Positions 21,818 to 31,883 of a stretch of DNA of 64,000 nt are shown piece by piece (the first letter of the stretch is position 1; every line of letters starts with the position of its first letter). Below the pieces are notes generated by a model, which worked only from the letters and a program-made list of their open reading frames with translations, was not told where the DNA came from and searched no databases. The position numbers and the translations under genes were made by a program. This DNA comes from Hortaea werneckii (taxonomy: Eukaryota > Ascomycota > Dothideomycetes > Mycosphaerellales > Teratosphaeriaceae): the NCBI GenBank assembly GCA_037044905.1, contig JBAOKB010000051.1, forward strand, positions 1 to 64,000, read 5' to 3'.

Positions 21818-22145
21818 TGCCGATTGCAACGAAGTCTAGCGAGTTGTACTGTCGATATGGTCCCAGGCAGAGATGATGTGCGTAGCCAGGAAGTCCAACG
21901 TACCTCCCAAGGTGGCGAGTGGCGACGGCTACTGACGCCACATCGGGCTTCGAAGATGACACTCGCCACGGTGGCGTTCCGGCCGACGCCTCGTACCGGA
22001 CAAGGCCCGGCCCAAGTCTTCGGCTGGTGTTGCTCTGCAAAGTCCAGTCAGTGTTGATTTGTTTACTACGACAAAGAAAAAAGTTGTGCAGACACTTATT
22101 AGACCCCGCGCATTGGTTTTATAGGACAGGATAGACATAGGCAGC

Positions 22146-24017
22146 ATGATCGTCGACTGTTTTGACGACAGTCGCCTGTCGACCGTCTCGCCGCATGGCA
22201 TTATCGCTTACGCGACCCCCGAGAGAATATGCGTGTATGACACTCAGTCTCGCTCGATCAACTATGTAACCAGCGAGACGAAGAAGCTACGCTCTATGAA
22301 ATGGCTCAAGGACCGAGGGTTACTGGCCATCATCTATATCGACTACATCCTCATTCTCTCGGTCTATGACCCCCGCGGTGGTCTCCGAATTAACATGGGG
22401 AGCAAACCGTTCGGAGAGGTCTCGCGGGTCGAGCAGCTAGATGAATCCAAGGTCTTAATCATCTTCGAATTCGGCACCACCTTCAAATGGTGTCTCAAGA
22501 CCGCCAAGGGGCACAAACTGAGGTCGATCAAGACCACCACCAGCGGCACGGCTTTTGCCACGAGGCCTAGAGATCCTGAGAATCCGAACCGCATTACAGG
22601 CATGGCGTACATTTGCAAAGACGGAGCCGAAGATGTGCTGTGTATACTGTGCGGCGGCGTGGAGCTCAAGCGCAAAACGCTACCAACCACAGACGCGCAG
22701 TCTGTCTCCTGGAGTTCCGATGGAAACTGGATTGCGGTACTTGATACGCCAATCGCCAGTAGTGGGGTGGGGGTCTATTTCTACACTGCTGACGGCAATC
22801 ACTACATGTCATACCCCCGAGCGCCATACCAGTGGGTTAACGACCTTGGGATCAAGGAGCTGACTTGGTCACCTGTGCGTCCACTCCGCCCTCACCCCGT
22901 CGTTGCGCTATCCGGGTACGAAGGCCAAGTCGTCTTACTAGACTCCAAGACCTTCAGCCGAGCTTTTTCGCCGGATACGGTATGCGAGCACAGTCGGGTC
23001 ATCACGAAAATGCACCACCTAGGAGCAATCTTTCAAGAAACAGTGTCCGCATCAGGCGAACGATCCTACGAACAGCTCCGGGTACCTGTCAACCCGGCTG
23101 TAACCAGAGGCAAAGAACCGACAGACCCAAAAGACCTAGGGATCGCCGAAGTATGCTTCAGCTGCGACGGGCAATGGCTTGCCACCCGCGACGAACGTTT
23201 CCAATCCACGATCTGGATCTGGACCTGTCCACCGGGCGGACAACCCACCGAGCTCGTCACGGTACTCTTCCAACACCGCAATGTCCGCAAGATCGCCTTC
23301 CACCCTACAGTCCCTATCGATCTCTTCTTCGACTGCGGGGAAGGGATAGTATACCATTACAACCTAGCGATATCTAACGCGCCACCGCGTGCACTGAACC
23401 TAGACCAACCAGGCAACTGGACATATACCTGGATCCCGCACGAGATCGCGGACATCCGAGCCGCGCTTGGGAACGACTCTGCATTTGGGACAGAGGACAT
23501 GGCGATCCTAGCGAGCAGCAAAACCAAGTTCTGCATCGTATTCCCATACAAACAACCGGAGCCGGGTCAACCGGTCGTGAACCACGTAACGATGCAACAG
23601 CTGCTGCAGACAGGCCACTCTGCCCCTTCCCGAGCCCACTCGCAGCGCGGCCAACCCGTCCAAGCCCGACAAGCTGGAAGTCCACAACCACAACAGAACC
23701 AAGCAGACGACTCCCCAAGCCATCTAGAAGACTCACTCGACGAGATCCTCTCGGGTCGCACTCCCGCTCCTCCCGCCGGAGCCGCAGGCGGGAACAGAGA
23801 GCAGCAGCTTCCGAGTATCACGAACCAGCAATCCTTCACGCAGATAATCTCTGAGTCGATGGGTTATGACGATGAGGATGATAGCGGGGGGATGACGGGA
23901 GGGTTAGATGATACGTTCCGGGAGAAGAAGACGAAGAACAAGGGTAAGAGGGTGGAGGTGACAGCTGAGGAAGTTGGGGAGGAGCGGGATCCGTTGGATG
24001 ATAGTGAGATTTTTTAG
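22146..24017 (+). CDS. WD-repeat protein, WRAP73/WDR8-like
   Basis: Predicted beta-propeller protein of 623 residues in one exon. WD-like blades are seen as SVSWSSDGNWIAVLDTP, LTWSPVRP, EVCFSCDGQWLATRDE, STIWIWTC and VRKIAFHPTVPIDLFF; the WIW and DGNWIA patterns agree with the WRAP73/WDR8 family, which in other eukaryotes works at spindle poles or microtubule organising centres together with SSX2IP/Msd1-type partners. The last 150 residues are Gln/Pro/Ser-rich and then acidic (YDDEDDSGG, EERDPLDDSEIF) and likely disordered. The start ATG is the first in the open frame and follows a short leader. Membership in the WD superfamily is sure; the exact orthology is moderate. Confidence 0.7.
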   Translation: MIVDCFDDSRLSTVSPHGIIAYATPERICVYDTQSRSINYVTSETKKLRSMKWLKDRGLLAIIYIDYILILSVYDPRGGLRINMGSKPFGEVSRVEQLDESKVLIIFEFGTTFKWCLKTAKGHKLRSIKTTTSGTAFATRPRDPENPNRITGMAYICKDGAEDVLCILCGGVELKRKTLPTTDAQSVSWSSDGNWIAVLDTPIASSGVGVYFYTADGNHYMSYPRAPYQWVNDLGIKELTWSPVRPLRPHPVVALSGYEGQVVLLDSKTFSRAFSPDTVCEHSRVITKMHHLGAIFQETVSASGERSYEQLRVPVNPAVTRGKEPTDPKDLGIAEVCFSCDGQWLATRDERFQSTIWIWTCPPGGQPTELVTVLFQHRNVRKIAFHPTVPIDLFFDCGEGIVYHYNLAISNAPPRALNLDQPGNWTYTWIPHEIADIRAALGNDSAFGTEDMAILASSKTKFCIVFPYKQPEPGQPVVNHVTMQQLLQTGHSAPSRAHSQRGQPVQARQAGSPQPQQNQADDSPSHLEDSLDEILSGRTPAPPAGAAGGNREQQLPSITNQQSFTQIISESMGYDDEDDSGGMTGGLDDTFREKKTKNKGKRVEVTAEEVGEERDPLDDSEIF

Positions 24018-24395
24018 ACGGAGAAAGGCGAAGACAAGGGGGTAAAGCGAAGGAGGGGCGTAAAGAGGGAAGCCGCTTCTCGTCTTCATTGGACAACAGA
24101 ACATTACTCATGACTTATCCCTGCTTGGGCAAAGACTTCGGCAGCGTACGATGAGGTAGCATTCTTTCGAGTTATGGAATACGGAGAAAGTCCTTTTGGA
24201 TACATCACGATTCTTACCACTATCCTTCAATTCTGCTTCCCACGTTGGTACTTTGTAGAGAGAGAATGTGTATGTGAACTCGAAAGCACAATTGCCCGTT
24301 AACAATCTGCTTTGACTCATACCCTGTGATCCCCGAGAGACAGGGGGAAAGCCACTGCAACAAGAATGTACTTTTGCGCAGTATACAACGGAAAA

Positions 24396-24464
<69 letters not shown>

Positions 24465-24824
24465 AGACTACTGTAGATAGATTACAATTTTCGAAGCGAG
24501 GGTATCGTTGGAAGGATCTTCACCATGAGACACCATCCATCCATTCATCCAGTCGTGATCGCCGTCATCATTAAAATTTACAAGATGAGGGCTGAAAGAC
24601 TCAACCCCTCCCATAAGAGAAAAGAGTAAGAGGCGAGCGAGTGGGGCTCGCTCAATCGTGAAGCCTTCTATTATCCATCCCCATCTATCCCCTGCCCCTC
24701 ATAGGGGCCCGAACGCGCTGAATACCGTGCGTCTGCTGAAGCGTGCGACACTTGCAGCGCACCCTCTCTCCCGCGGAGCAGACTAAGAGACGCCATTGTG
24801 ACCTTGCAGCAAGTGCAGGCGCGA
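24018..24824. other. Convergent intergenic with a very long G run
   Basis: About 800 bp between convergent genes. Dominated by the G68 tract at 24396-24463. Otherwise no gene or RNA recognised. Confidence 0.55.
24396..24463. repeat. 68 consecutive G residues
   Basis: Uninterrupted G run on the plus strand, preceded by GAAAA. It could form G-quadruplexes. Its true length is uncertain because sequencing and assembly are unreliable in such runs. Confidence 0.9.
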
Positions 24825-26484
24825 CTACTGCGTAGACGGCATGTCGTACGGCCGCGTCCGGAGATGATTGGGGGGCCTTTGGGGGCGCATGGGGGGTTGT
24901 TGGGGAGGATGAGGAGTCCGCATCTGCTGCTGCTGCTGCCGTTGTCGCGACTGGAGAGCGGGGTAAGAGACAGGCGGGAAATGGGGAGGTGAGGGTTTCG
25001 GTGTGAATGGGTGTGGACGGGTGGTTGGGAGAGGAGGGAATGAGTGGATGCATTGCTGCTGCTGCTGCTGTTGCTGTTGCTGTTGCGGTCGGTAACGATG
25101 TCGAGTACTCGCAGCGGGTTTCACCCCCGCAAGAGAATTCCGCTGGACATCGAACCGGACGTAATACTCCCTCGCCGCACGCAAGGAGTCCGCGACGGGC
25201 CCAACCAACGGGTGATCAGGCGGCAGCTGGGGGAGATGATCGACCGTAGGCGGGGAAGAAAAAGCCCAACCCGATGTGAGGAGAGGAAGATTGTGAGATC
25301 GGGCGAGGTGAGCATCGGTGCCGTGGAGACTGGGGAGGTTGCCGGGGACGTAGGGAATTTTCTTGTTGCCGGTCCATTCGAAGAAGGTGGTTGGGTTGGG
25401 CGGGATGGGCGGTTGTTGGAAGTGCTGCGGACTTGGGTTCGGGGTGTGGTTGTGGAGATCTATGCCTCGGAGTGGGAAGGAGCTTTGTAGGGTAGTCTGA
25501 CGGGATGCTTCAAGCGACTGTGTTGATTGCGAGCTTGTTTCGAGGCTTCGATCAGGTGTTTTGTGTGAATCCCGCGGTTTTGGTGGCTGCTCCGCCTTCG
25601 TTTGGGGTGAGCATAGATCGACAACCACCCTCTCGGATTCCAGAGTCCCCTGCCGTCGGCATGCTTTCTTTGGGTCCACGGCACATTCAAGATCCTCCCT
25701 ATCAGCAACCTTCCTCTTATTCCGTTTCCTCGGCACTCGCTCCTCAGACTCAGAATTAACCGTATAATCAGGGTTGGGGACGAGGATCTCATCAGATGGC
25801 GTGCCGTCCTCCTCATAGCACCAAGTGTCAGCCCTCTGCTGTCGCGAAGTCGGCGGTAAGACATCCCATTTCGCCCGTGACTCTGGCGACACCTCACAGA
25901 AGCGTGCTAGAGCCATATGCTGTCAGTGAAGGCTCAGAGATTGGTGTTCACACGGACGGGAGAGAATCATACTCAGCTCGACATGCTTCTTCAATTCGGA
26001 CTCAGTGGTGAAGAGTCTGCCACAGCAGCCGCAGTTGCGAACTTTGTCTCGGAGTCTGTCAGCTGCCGAGCATGTTAGTAATTCACTGGAAGTTCCATCC
26101 GTAAGGGGGCTTACGAAGGATATGATGTACGACCATCATGTGCCGCCTGAGGCTTGTGACCTTCTTGAAGGGACCACTTTGGCCATCGCAGCCATATCTG
26201 CATCTCAGCAAGTATTTTGGCTCTGGGACTGGCTTTTTTCGAGACTTCTTCTCGGTAAGGTCGTCGTTGTGTGATGCAGACGGGAAGTTGGCTGCTCGCT
26301 CGATCGAGGCTTTGTCGACGCCGACTGTCCGTGAAGGAGCAGGGCCGGTAAAGGTAGAAGACGAAGTTGCATGTAACGATGGATCTACCTTAGAACCAAG
26401 CTGACGTTCTTCGGGAACGGGGACTGGGGCCGGTGCTGGTGGCGGCGGACGGGGCAGTGGTACTGGAGGCAGACAAAGCGGCAT
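24825..26484 (-). CDS. Zinc-finger protein (C2H2 plus C2HC-like) with polyQ
   Basis: Predicted nuclear protein of 513 residues. Exons: 26115-26484, 25973-26062 and 24825-25906; introns 52 nt (with branch site TACTAAC) and 66 nt. The first finger-like unit has C95-x3-C99-x15-H115-x4-H120 within RCRYGCDGQSG to MMVVHH. After the first intron a second unit reads RNCGCCGRLFTTESELKKH, with C134, C137, H150 and possibly C157 (TRFCEVSPES) from exon 3, a C2HC arrangement. The rest is Pro/Gln/His-rich, with a polyQ run from CAG/CAA codons near residues 440-455. The ATG at 26484 was chosen for its position before a Pro-rich stretch; upstream in-frame codons look non-coding. Function is unknown; a role in transcription is inferred from architecture. 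Confidence 0.72.
25054..25086. repeat. CAG/CAA microsatellite (polyQ)
   Basis: TGC/TGT triplets on the plus strand read as CAG/CAA on the gene strand and encode about eleven Gln residues in the zinc-finger protein. Confidence 0.85.
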
Positions 26485-27680
26485 CTTGTGAAATTGGCGT
26501 ATCCGCAGATTGTCGGAGCGATTAAAAATGATTGTAAATACTGATGGATGAGCGATGCAAAGCGTTGTCTTCGCAGCATAAGTCGAGCAGCGAAATGCCG
26601 GCGAGATGTTGGTCAGAGAAGTGACGAGCAGGCGGTGGTGCAGGTGGGAAAGGTTCACTGAAGCCGCATCGACGTGAGTTGCAGTGACCTGAGTGTATAG
26701 TACGCAGCGCTCGATCTGCTGTGTGTGGGCTTTAATCGACAATAGCCAATCGACAATAACCGGGGGTGGTATGGAAGCCGCCTCTACCGCTGCCGTCAGG
26801 TTGAGAGTGTGAAGTGAGGTCAACAGGATCATGGTGTCGCTGCCGGAAGACGGAGAGGCGGGTGAGAAACGAAAAGTGAGCCTACTTTCCTACGCAGCAA
26901 TCGAGTTGGGGATGAGAAACATCTGTACCACTCGCTACGGGCATCCCGGCTCTCGTAAAAGTGTTTGCATGAATGTACGAGCAACCTTCTATCAGTGGAC
27001 TCGCCAGTGCGCTTTCCGTTTCTCTTCATATCCAAGAGCGAGGATGGTGGGGCTGCAGTGCAATAGAGTTGGCCAGGGTCGTTCATGGCTTCCAAGGTTC
27101 TATACGCGATCAAGCATCGCGGTGGTATATTACGATGCTCACCTACCTCGTCTCACAGCAACCGATGAATTGAGCACACCCACGGCATCACGGCAGGCTG
27201 TACAGTATATCGCGTATCACCAAAATCTTCTACATCAAATGAATAATGATGCATTCCATGTTGGAAGTGAAGACAACCGGTATTGGCCATCAGGATGTGC
27301 CGTCGCCATTGCAGGTTGAAGCTTGTGGTCGACGAGACCTTACCGTATCGTGTGCCATACATCATATTTTCACCTGCAAAGAAGAGAAGGAAAAGAACGA
27401 GGGTAGAAGGCAGGGAAAGTGCCATGTGAAGTGAGGTTGAAGTCCCAGCTGCCACCACTGCAACTGACTGCATCCCGATTACCTAACCCAGAAGGACGCG
27501 GGGCAAATTCCTTGGCGGGAGCGAGCGGAGGGGCGAGAAGATGCGTCATAACCCAAAACCGTCAATCACATGCAATTCGACCTCGATTTCTTTTCCTGCT
27601 TTTCTCCCCCTCTCCCTTAACCCCCCTTTCTAACAACATCATTCGCTTGAATCATATCACGGGAAATCAAGCCCCCAACC
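26485..27680. other. Divergent promoter, zinc-finger gene and SDO1
   Basis: About 1.2 kb. Contains a 14 bp tandem repeat with a CCAAT motif (26734-26761) and a C/T-rich stretch just before SDO1 (27590-27640), common upstream of fungal housekeeping genes. No further gene seen. Confidence 0.5.
26734..26761. repeat. 14 bp tandem pair with CCAAT motif
   Basis: AATCGACAATAGCC is followed directly by AATCGACAATAACC. The junction forms CCAAT at 26746-26750, about 260 bp upstream of the zinc-finger gene; a possible CCAAT-binding-complex site. Confidence 0.65.
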
Positions 27681-28679
27681 ATGCCCTCCGCCCAAATCAA
27701 CCAACCCTCGAACCAAATCCGCCTAACCAACGTCTCCCTCGTCCGGCTCAAAAAAGGCAAGAAGAAATTCGAAATAGCATGCTACAAAAACACCGTCACC
27801 TCCTTCCGCGCGGGGAACGAGACAGACCTCGACAACGTGCTGCAAATCCCCAACGTCTTCCTAAACGTGAATAAGGGGCAAGTGGCGCCGAACGAGGAGC
27901 TGAAGAAAGCGTTCCCGGGCATGACGCGGGATGAAGTCGTGCTGGAGATTCTGAATAAAGGGGAGATCCAGGTGGGCGAGAAGGAGCGCGGGGTGGAGTT
28001 GGAACGGGTGCATAGGGAAGTCGTCGAGATGGTGGCGGGAAGGTTGGTGGATCCCAAGAGTAAGCGGGTGTATACCACGGGGATGATTGAGAAGGCGCTG
28101 GATCAGCTGAGTAGTCAGGGGGGACACGCGGGACGGCAGGCGGGGAAAGGGAAGCAGGGTGGTGGTGGTGCGGAAGAGGATCGGAGTAAGAGTCGTGGAG
28201 GAGAGGCAACGGACTCGAATGCGGGCACGCCAAAGAAGATGACCGATACACAACCCGGCGACGGAGGAGAGGAGGTCAAGCAGAAACCCAAACCGAAATG
28301 GACAGGCGTCACGACGAACAAATCCTCCAAATCTCAAGCGCTGGAAGCCATGAAAGCCCTGATCGCACACCAACCGATCCCCGTCGCCAAAGCGCGCATG
28401 CGCCTGCGCATCACCTGCCCGACCTCAGTCCTCAAACAAAACGTAAAACTCACGCCCAAAAGCGAAGGCGACGAACCCGAAAAAGGTTCCGTCAAAGACA
28501 AGATCCTGAGCTACGTCGAAGCAGTCGAGAACCAAGACGTGGTAGGCGAGGAATGGGAATGTGTGGGGTTTGTGGAGCCCGGGAGTTTCAAGACGTTGAG
28601 TGATTTCATCAGTACGCAGACGAAAGGGCGGGCGAGGGCAGAGGTGTTGGATATGGCTGTGACTAGTGAGGGGGACTAG
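27681..28679 (+). CDS. SDO1: Ribosome maturation protein Sdo1 (SBDS family)
   Basis: Works with the GTPase Efl1 to release Tif6/eIF6 from nascent 60S subunits. Single exon, 332 residues against about 250 for yeast Sdo1. The N-terminal SBDS domain is clear: RLTNVSLVRLKKGKKKFEIA, YKNTVTSFR and DLDNVLQIPNVFLNV, followed by the helical domain II with KGEIQVGEKER and YTTGMIEKALDQL. The extra length is a Gly/Lys/Glu-rich insertion at about residues 145-214, after which SKSQALEAMKALI and PVAKARMRLRI continue the family pattern into domain III. The position of the insertion is inside domain II, between helices. Start ATG follows a pyrimidine-rich leader. Assignment is strong. Confidence 0.93.
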   Translation: MPSAQINQPSNQIRLTNVSLVRLKKGKKKFEIACYKNTVTSFRAGNETDLDNVLQIPNVFLNVNKGQVAPNEELKKAFPGMTRDEVVLEILNKGEIQVGEKERGVELERVHREVVEMVAGRLVDPKSKRVYTTGMIEKALDQLSSQGGHAGRQAGKGKQGGGGAEEDRSKSRGGEATDSNAGTPKKMTDTQPGDGGEEVKQKPKPKWTGVTTNKSSKSQALEAMKALIAHQPIPVAKARMRLRITCPTSVLKQNVKLTPKSEGDEPEKGSVKDKILSYVEAVENQDVVGEEWECVGFVEPGSFKTLSDFISTQTKGRARAEVLDMAVTSEGD

Positions 28680-29067
28680 GAGAGATGGGAAGAGGAGAAG
28701 GGAGAGGAGGAGGAGGAAAAGTTTCGATGGGGGAGGCGGGTCGGGGGGTGATGAGGGGGGTTAGGAGGGCATCATGGTCACGGCTGGGGATATGATTTTT
28801 GTCCCTTTTTTTTTTTTCTTTTATATGTCTTGTTGGCGCCTCAGCGTTCGAGCGAAAATAAAAGAATGAAGGCTTATATGACAACACTTGAAAATGTGTC
28901 AAAACAAAAGAAGCGTTTGCTCTGGCCCTGAAAATAAATCTGTTTCATTTTCATTTTTCATTTTTCTCCCTCCGCTCCCATTTATTTGGAAATTCAGATT
29001 TCCCTCGAAACCTTTCCGACGGCAGAGCTCTCTCATGCACCCAGCAAAGAAAAAGTGTAATGAAAAG

Positions 29068-29070
<3 letters not shown>

Positions 29071-29096
<26 letters not shown>
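29071..29096. repeat. 26 consecutive G residues
   Basis: Plus-strand G run, followed by A and GGGG, in the 3' region between SDO1 and the amidase. Confidence 0.9.
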
Positions 29097-29098
<2 letters not shown>

Positions 29099-29265
29099 GG
29101 GAAGAGAACAGCCCCAGGACATTACTATGTGGAGCATAGATTTGGACGCTGGACTCACTGTTTGGAAAGCAGTTAAGAAGGCAAAGGAGAGGATAGGGCG
29201 CGAACGTTGGTAGAGTTCAAGAGGTAAATCACTAGCGTCAAAAGAGAAAAGGAAGGGGGAACACA

Positions 29266-29293
29266 GGGGGGGGGGGGGGGGGGGGGGGGGGGG
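29266..29293. repeat. 28 consecutive G residues
   Basis: Second plus-strand G run, about 170 bp after the first. Confidence 0.9.
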
Positions 29294-29653
29294 AAATGCG
29301 AACGAAGGGATGTGGGTAAAGTCATACTTTAAGGAGGGGAAAAGGGAAAACCAGAGCATCTGGGCGAGACGACGTCAGGAGCTGAGTTTGGAAAGGCGAG
29401 GTAGAAGACTCTTGAATAAAGCGGCTTGCAGAAAGATCCACTTTTGTATTTGAGAGATGGGCTTGTCTGCTCCGAGGGAGAGAGAGAGAGAGAGGGGGGG
29501 AGGGAGGGAGGCCCAGATCTCCAGGAGAACCCGGGATCCGGAAACCACCCCTCTTCTAAACTCCACTCACTCGTCCTCCTCGACAACCCCAACCCCTCCA
29601 ACTAAAGCCACCTCCGACCATACAGGCCCCGACCCAGACTGTGGCGGGACCTC

Positions 29654-30104
29654 TTACAACTTGCTACTACGCCCACCCTCACTGCTCAACTCCTCCCCAG
29701 GCTTTCTTCCCAAAGACCCCAGCGCCCCCTCCAAAACCCGCATCCCCTGCACCAGTCTCCTGTCCATCAACTTCGGCGCGACGACCTGCACGCTCAACAT
29801 CCCGCCCAACCAACTCTCTCGGTCCCCCTTAGTCCAGAGATCACGATTAATTCCATCCCAACCATTCAGCGGGGGCAGCGAACCACCCCGAGGAAGTTCA
29901 GCCGAAAGATCCTGCGGGAGGAGAGGGCGGACGGGAAGCACGCCGGCGGGGAGGTCGAGGAGGTTGAAGAGGGAGGTGTAGTTGGTGGTATTCCAGGAAT
30001 CGATCGGCGGGGTCGGGTGAGGGGCAGGGGGACAGAGGATGAGATCTAAGGACTTCGGCGGTGGCTTGGTCTTGTTGGTCGTCTGAGTAGCGTTCGCCGG
30101 GGAT

Positions 30105-30136
<32 letters not shown>

Positions 30137-31510
30137 GGAGGAGGAGGAAGAGGGGAGCCAGTACCCGCCGTCCTCTTTAAAGACGTTCAGGAACTCGGTC
30201 TGGAGGGCGGAAATCTGGGCTTTCAGTTCACGGACCTGATCCAGGGTTTTGGCGGGACGGCGTTTGAGGCGGTTTTGGAGCCAGGGTGATAGGGGTTCGC
30301 CGGTCTGGGCGAGGAGGTCGAACCAGTAGTTTGCGCCGTCGAGGGACATGACGCCGTTGAAGGTCTTGAGACATTTGGGACCGAGGGGGGAGAGGTCGAG
30401 GTCGGTGACTTCGATGGGGTGCCAAGACGGTAGAGGTGGGTGGCGGAGGTGATGGGAGATTTCTTCCATGAGGTTGGCGATGGGGGGCAGGGGGAGGGTG
30501 TGGCCGTCGGTGCGCATGATGCCGATGCGTAGAGGCTTTGTGGGACGGGAAGAGGGAGGAGGGAGGAGGGGGAGTTGTTGGGTCCAGGAATGTGGGAGCA
30601 CGTCGGGATCGAAGAGCCATGGGGATGCATCGCCGACTATGCGGAGGAGGAGCTCGCAGTCCCTTACCGTCCTCGCGATGGGACCAGCCGTGGCTTCGAT
30701 CCCGAGCTTACTACTCCCGGGCAGGGAACCTGCTTCTTGTCCGGCGTACGGTACGCGTCCATGGGAAGGTTTGACGCCGACAAGACCATTGCACATGGCG
30801 GGGATACGGATACTACCACCCACATCGGTTCCGATGCCCAATGGAGAACCACGCATAGCGATCAATGCACCTTCGCCACCAGAGCTCCCACCAGCCGTTA
30901 ATGCTGTATTAGCAGGGTTTAACGTACGGCCGAAGACATTGTTATGCGAGTCCAATGCGGCAAGCGTCAGCGGGATGTTTGTCTTGCAATATAAGACTGC
31001 ACCCTGTTGAAGCAACAGGTCAACCAAAGCGGAGTTGGTCTCGGCAGGCTTAAAGCAAAGTGCAGCTGCACCGATGGAAGCATCGTAACCCTTGACTTTG
31101 AAAGTGTCCTTGAGAGAGATAGGCAGGCCGTGCAGTGGTCCGATCGGTGATCCGGATTTGCTCATTTCATCGTCCAGCTGTTTGGCTCGGGCAATGGCAT
31201 CGCCGAAGAAGATCTCGGTGAGACAGTTGGTGAGCCGGTGAGCAATGGCTGCTCGCTTGCAGAAGGCTGTTGTTACATCGACGGCTTTGAGTTTGCCAGA
31301 TGACAGGGCGGCGACTAGAGCAGAAGCATCGTAGTTGTCCGTAATATCTAGATCTTGGTCTGAAAGAAGACCACATTCACGAGGCACACTGAGCAAGTTG
31401 GTTCGGCTTTCAGCTGGGATATGGGACGAAGGGAGTTTCCATTGAGAAGGAATCCGATCAGCTCGCTCTCGTTGCTTGCGGACTGCAATGTGCTGCCACA
31501 TATCGGGCAT
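29654..31510 (-). CDS. Amidase (amidase signature family)
   Basis: Hydrolyses amide bonds; fungal relatives include acetamidase and fatty-acid/indole amidases. Single exon, 618 residues. The catalytic Ser-cisSer-Lys triad is present: Lys134 in SLKDTF, Ser210 in TAGGSSGGEGA and Ser233 in IGTDVGGSIRIP. The sequence also has the typical GPLHGLPIS and GLVGVKPSHGRVP. A run of about 18 Ser residues lies in the C-terminal half (GAG repeats at 30111-30148 on the plus strand), between two conserved parts. No signal peptide. It starts with MPDMWQHIA, matching the N-terminus common to acetamidase-like proteins. Substrate is not determinable. Confidence 0.9.
30111..30148. repeat. GAG/CTC trinucleotide repeat (poly-Ser)
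   Basis: Perfect triplet run in the amidase coding sequence, read as TCC codons on the gene strand and giving the long serine run. Confidence 0.85.
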
Positions 31511-31883
31511 TGTGAAGTGTATGAGATTGAGGAGGAGCCATGTTGCAACGCACTCAGAGCAAGAAGAGATGGGATAGGAAGGTGTTTAGGTGGAGGTGGT
31601 GAGTTTAAGCCGAGGCTCTGAAGGAAATGTTCCCAATGGCTCGCTTGACGCGGGCGCTAGCGGATGTACAAATTTGCAGCAATGCAGCACGGGGGCGGGT
31701 GAAGTGAGGTCAATGCGAGGTTCGCTCGCAGCCAAGCTCCCGACGTCATTCTCGGCGTTCGGAAACCATGCCTCCGGAGGCCCCGCGACCTGGGAGCAAC
31801 AACCTTGAGCCTTCCAAAGATGCTGATGGTGATCGAGGATAACACGAATCACGTGCGACGATAGCAAGAAAGATAGACCGGCC
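31511..31883. other. Divergent promoter, amidase and AIM3-like gene
   Basis: About 370 bp. No clear TATA or other element recognised. Confidence 0.5.

Larger units (their letters stand above)
21605..22145. other. Divergent promoter, HSP20 and WRAP73-like gene
   Basis: About 540 bp shared by two divergent genes. Contains the TATA box and HSE listed separately. No further gene seen. Confidence 0.55.
28680..29653. other. Convergent intergenic with two G homopolymers
   Basis: About 970 bp with G26 (29071-29096), G28 (29266-29293), a (GA)n run near 29477-29493 and T-rich stretches near 28805. No gene recognised. Confidence 0.55.

Noticed and set aside
29640..29832. Pro-rich plus-strand frames in the amidase 3' part
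   Set aside because: Antisense shadows of the amidase C-terminus, which has intact family features up to its stop.
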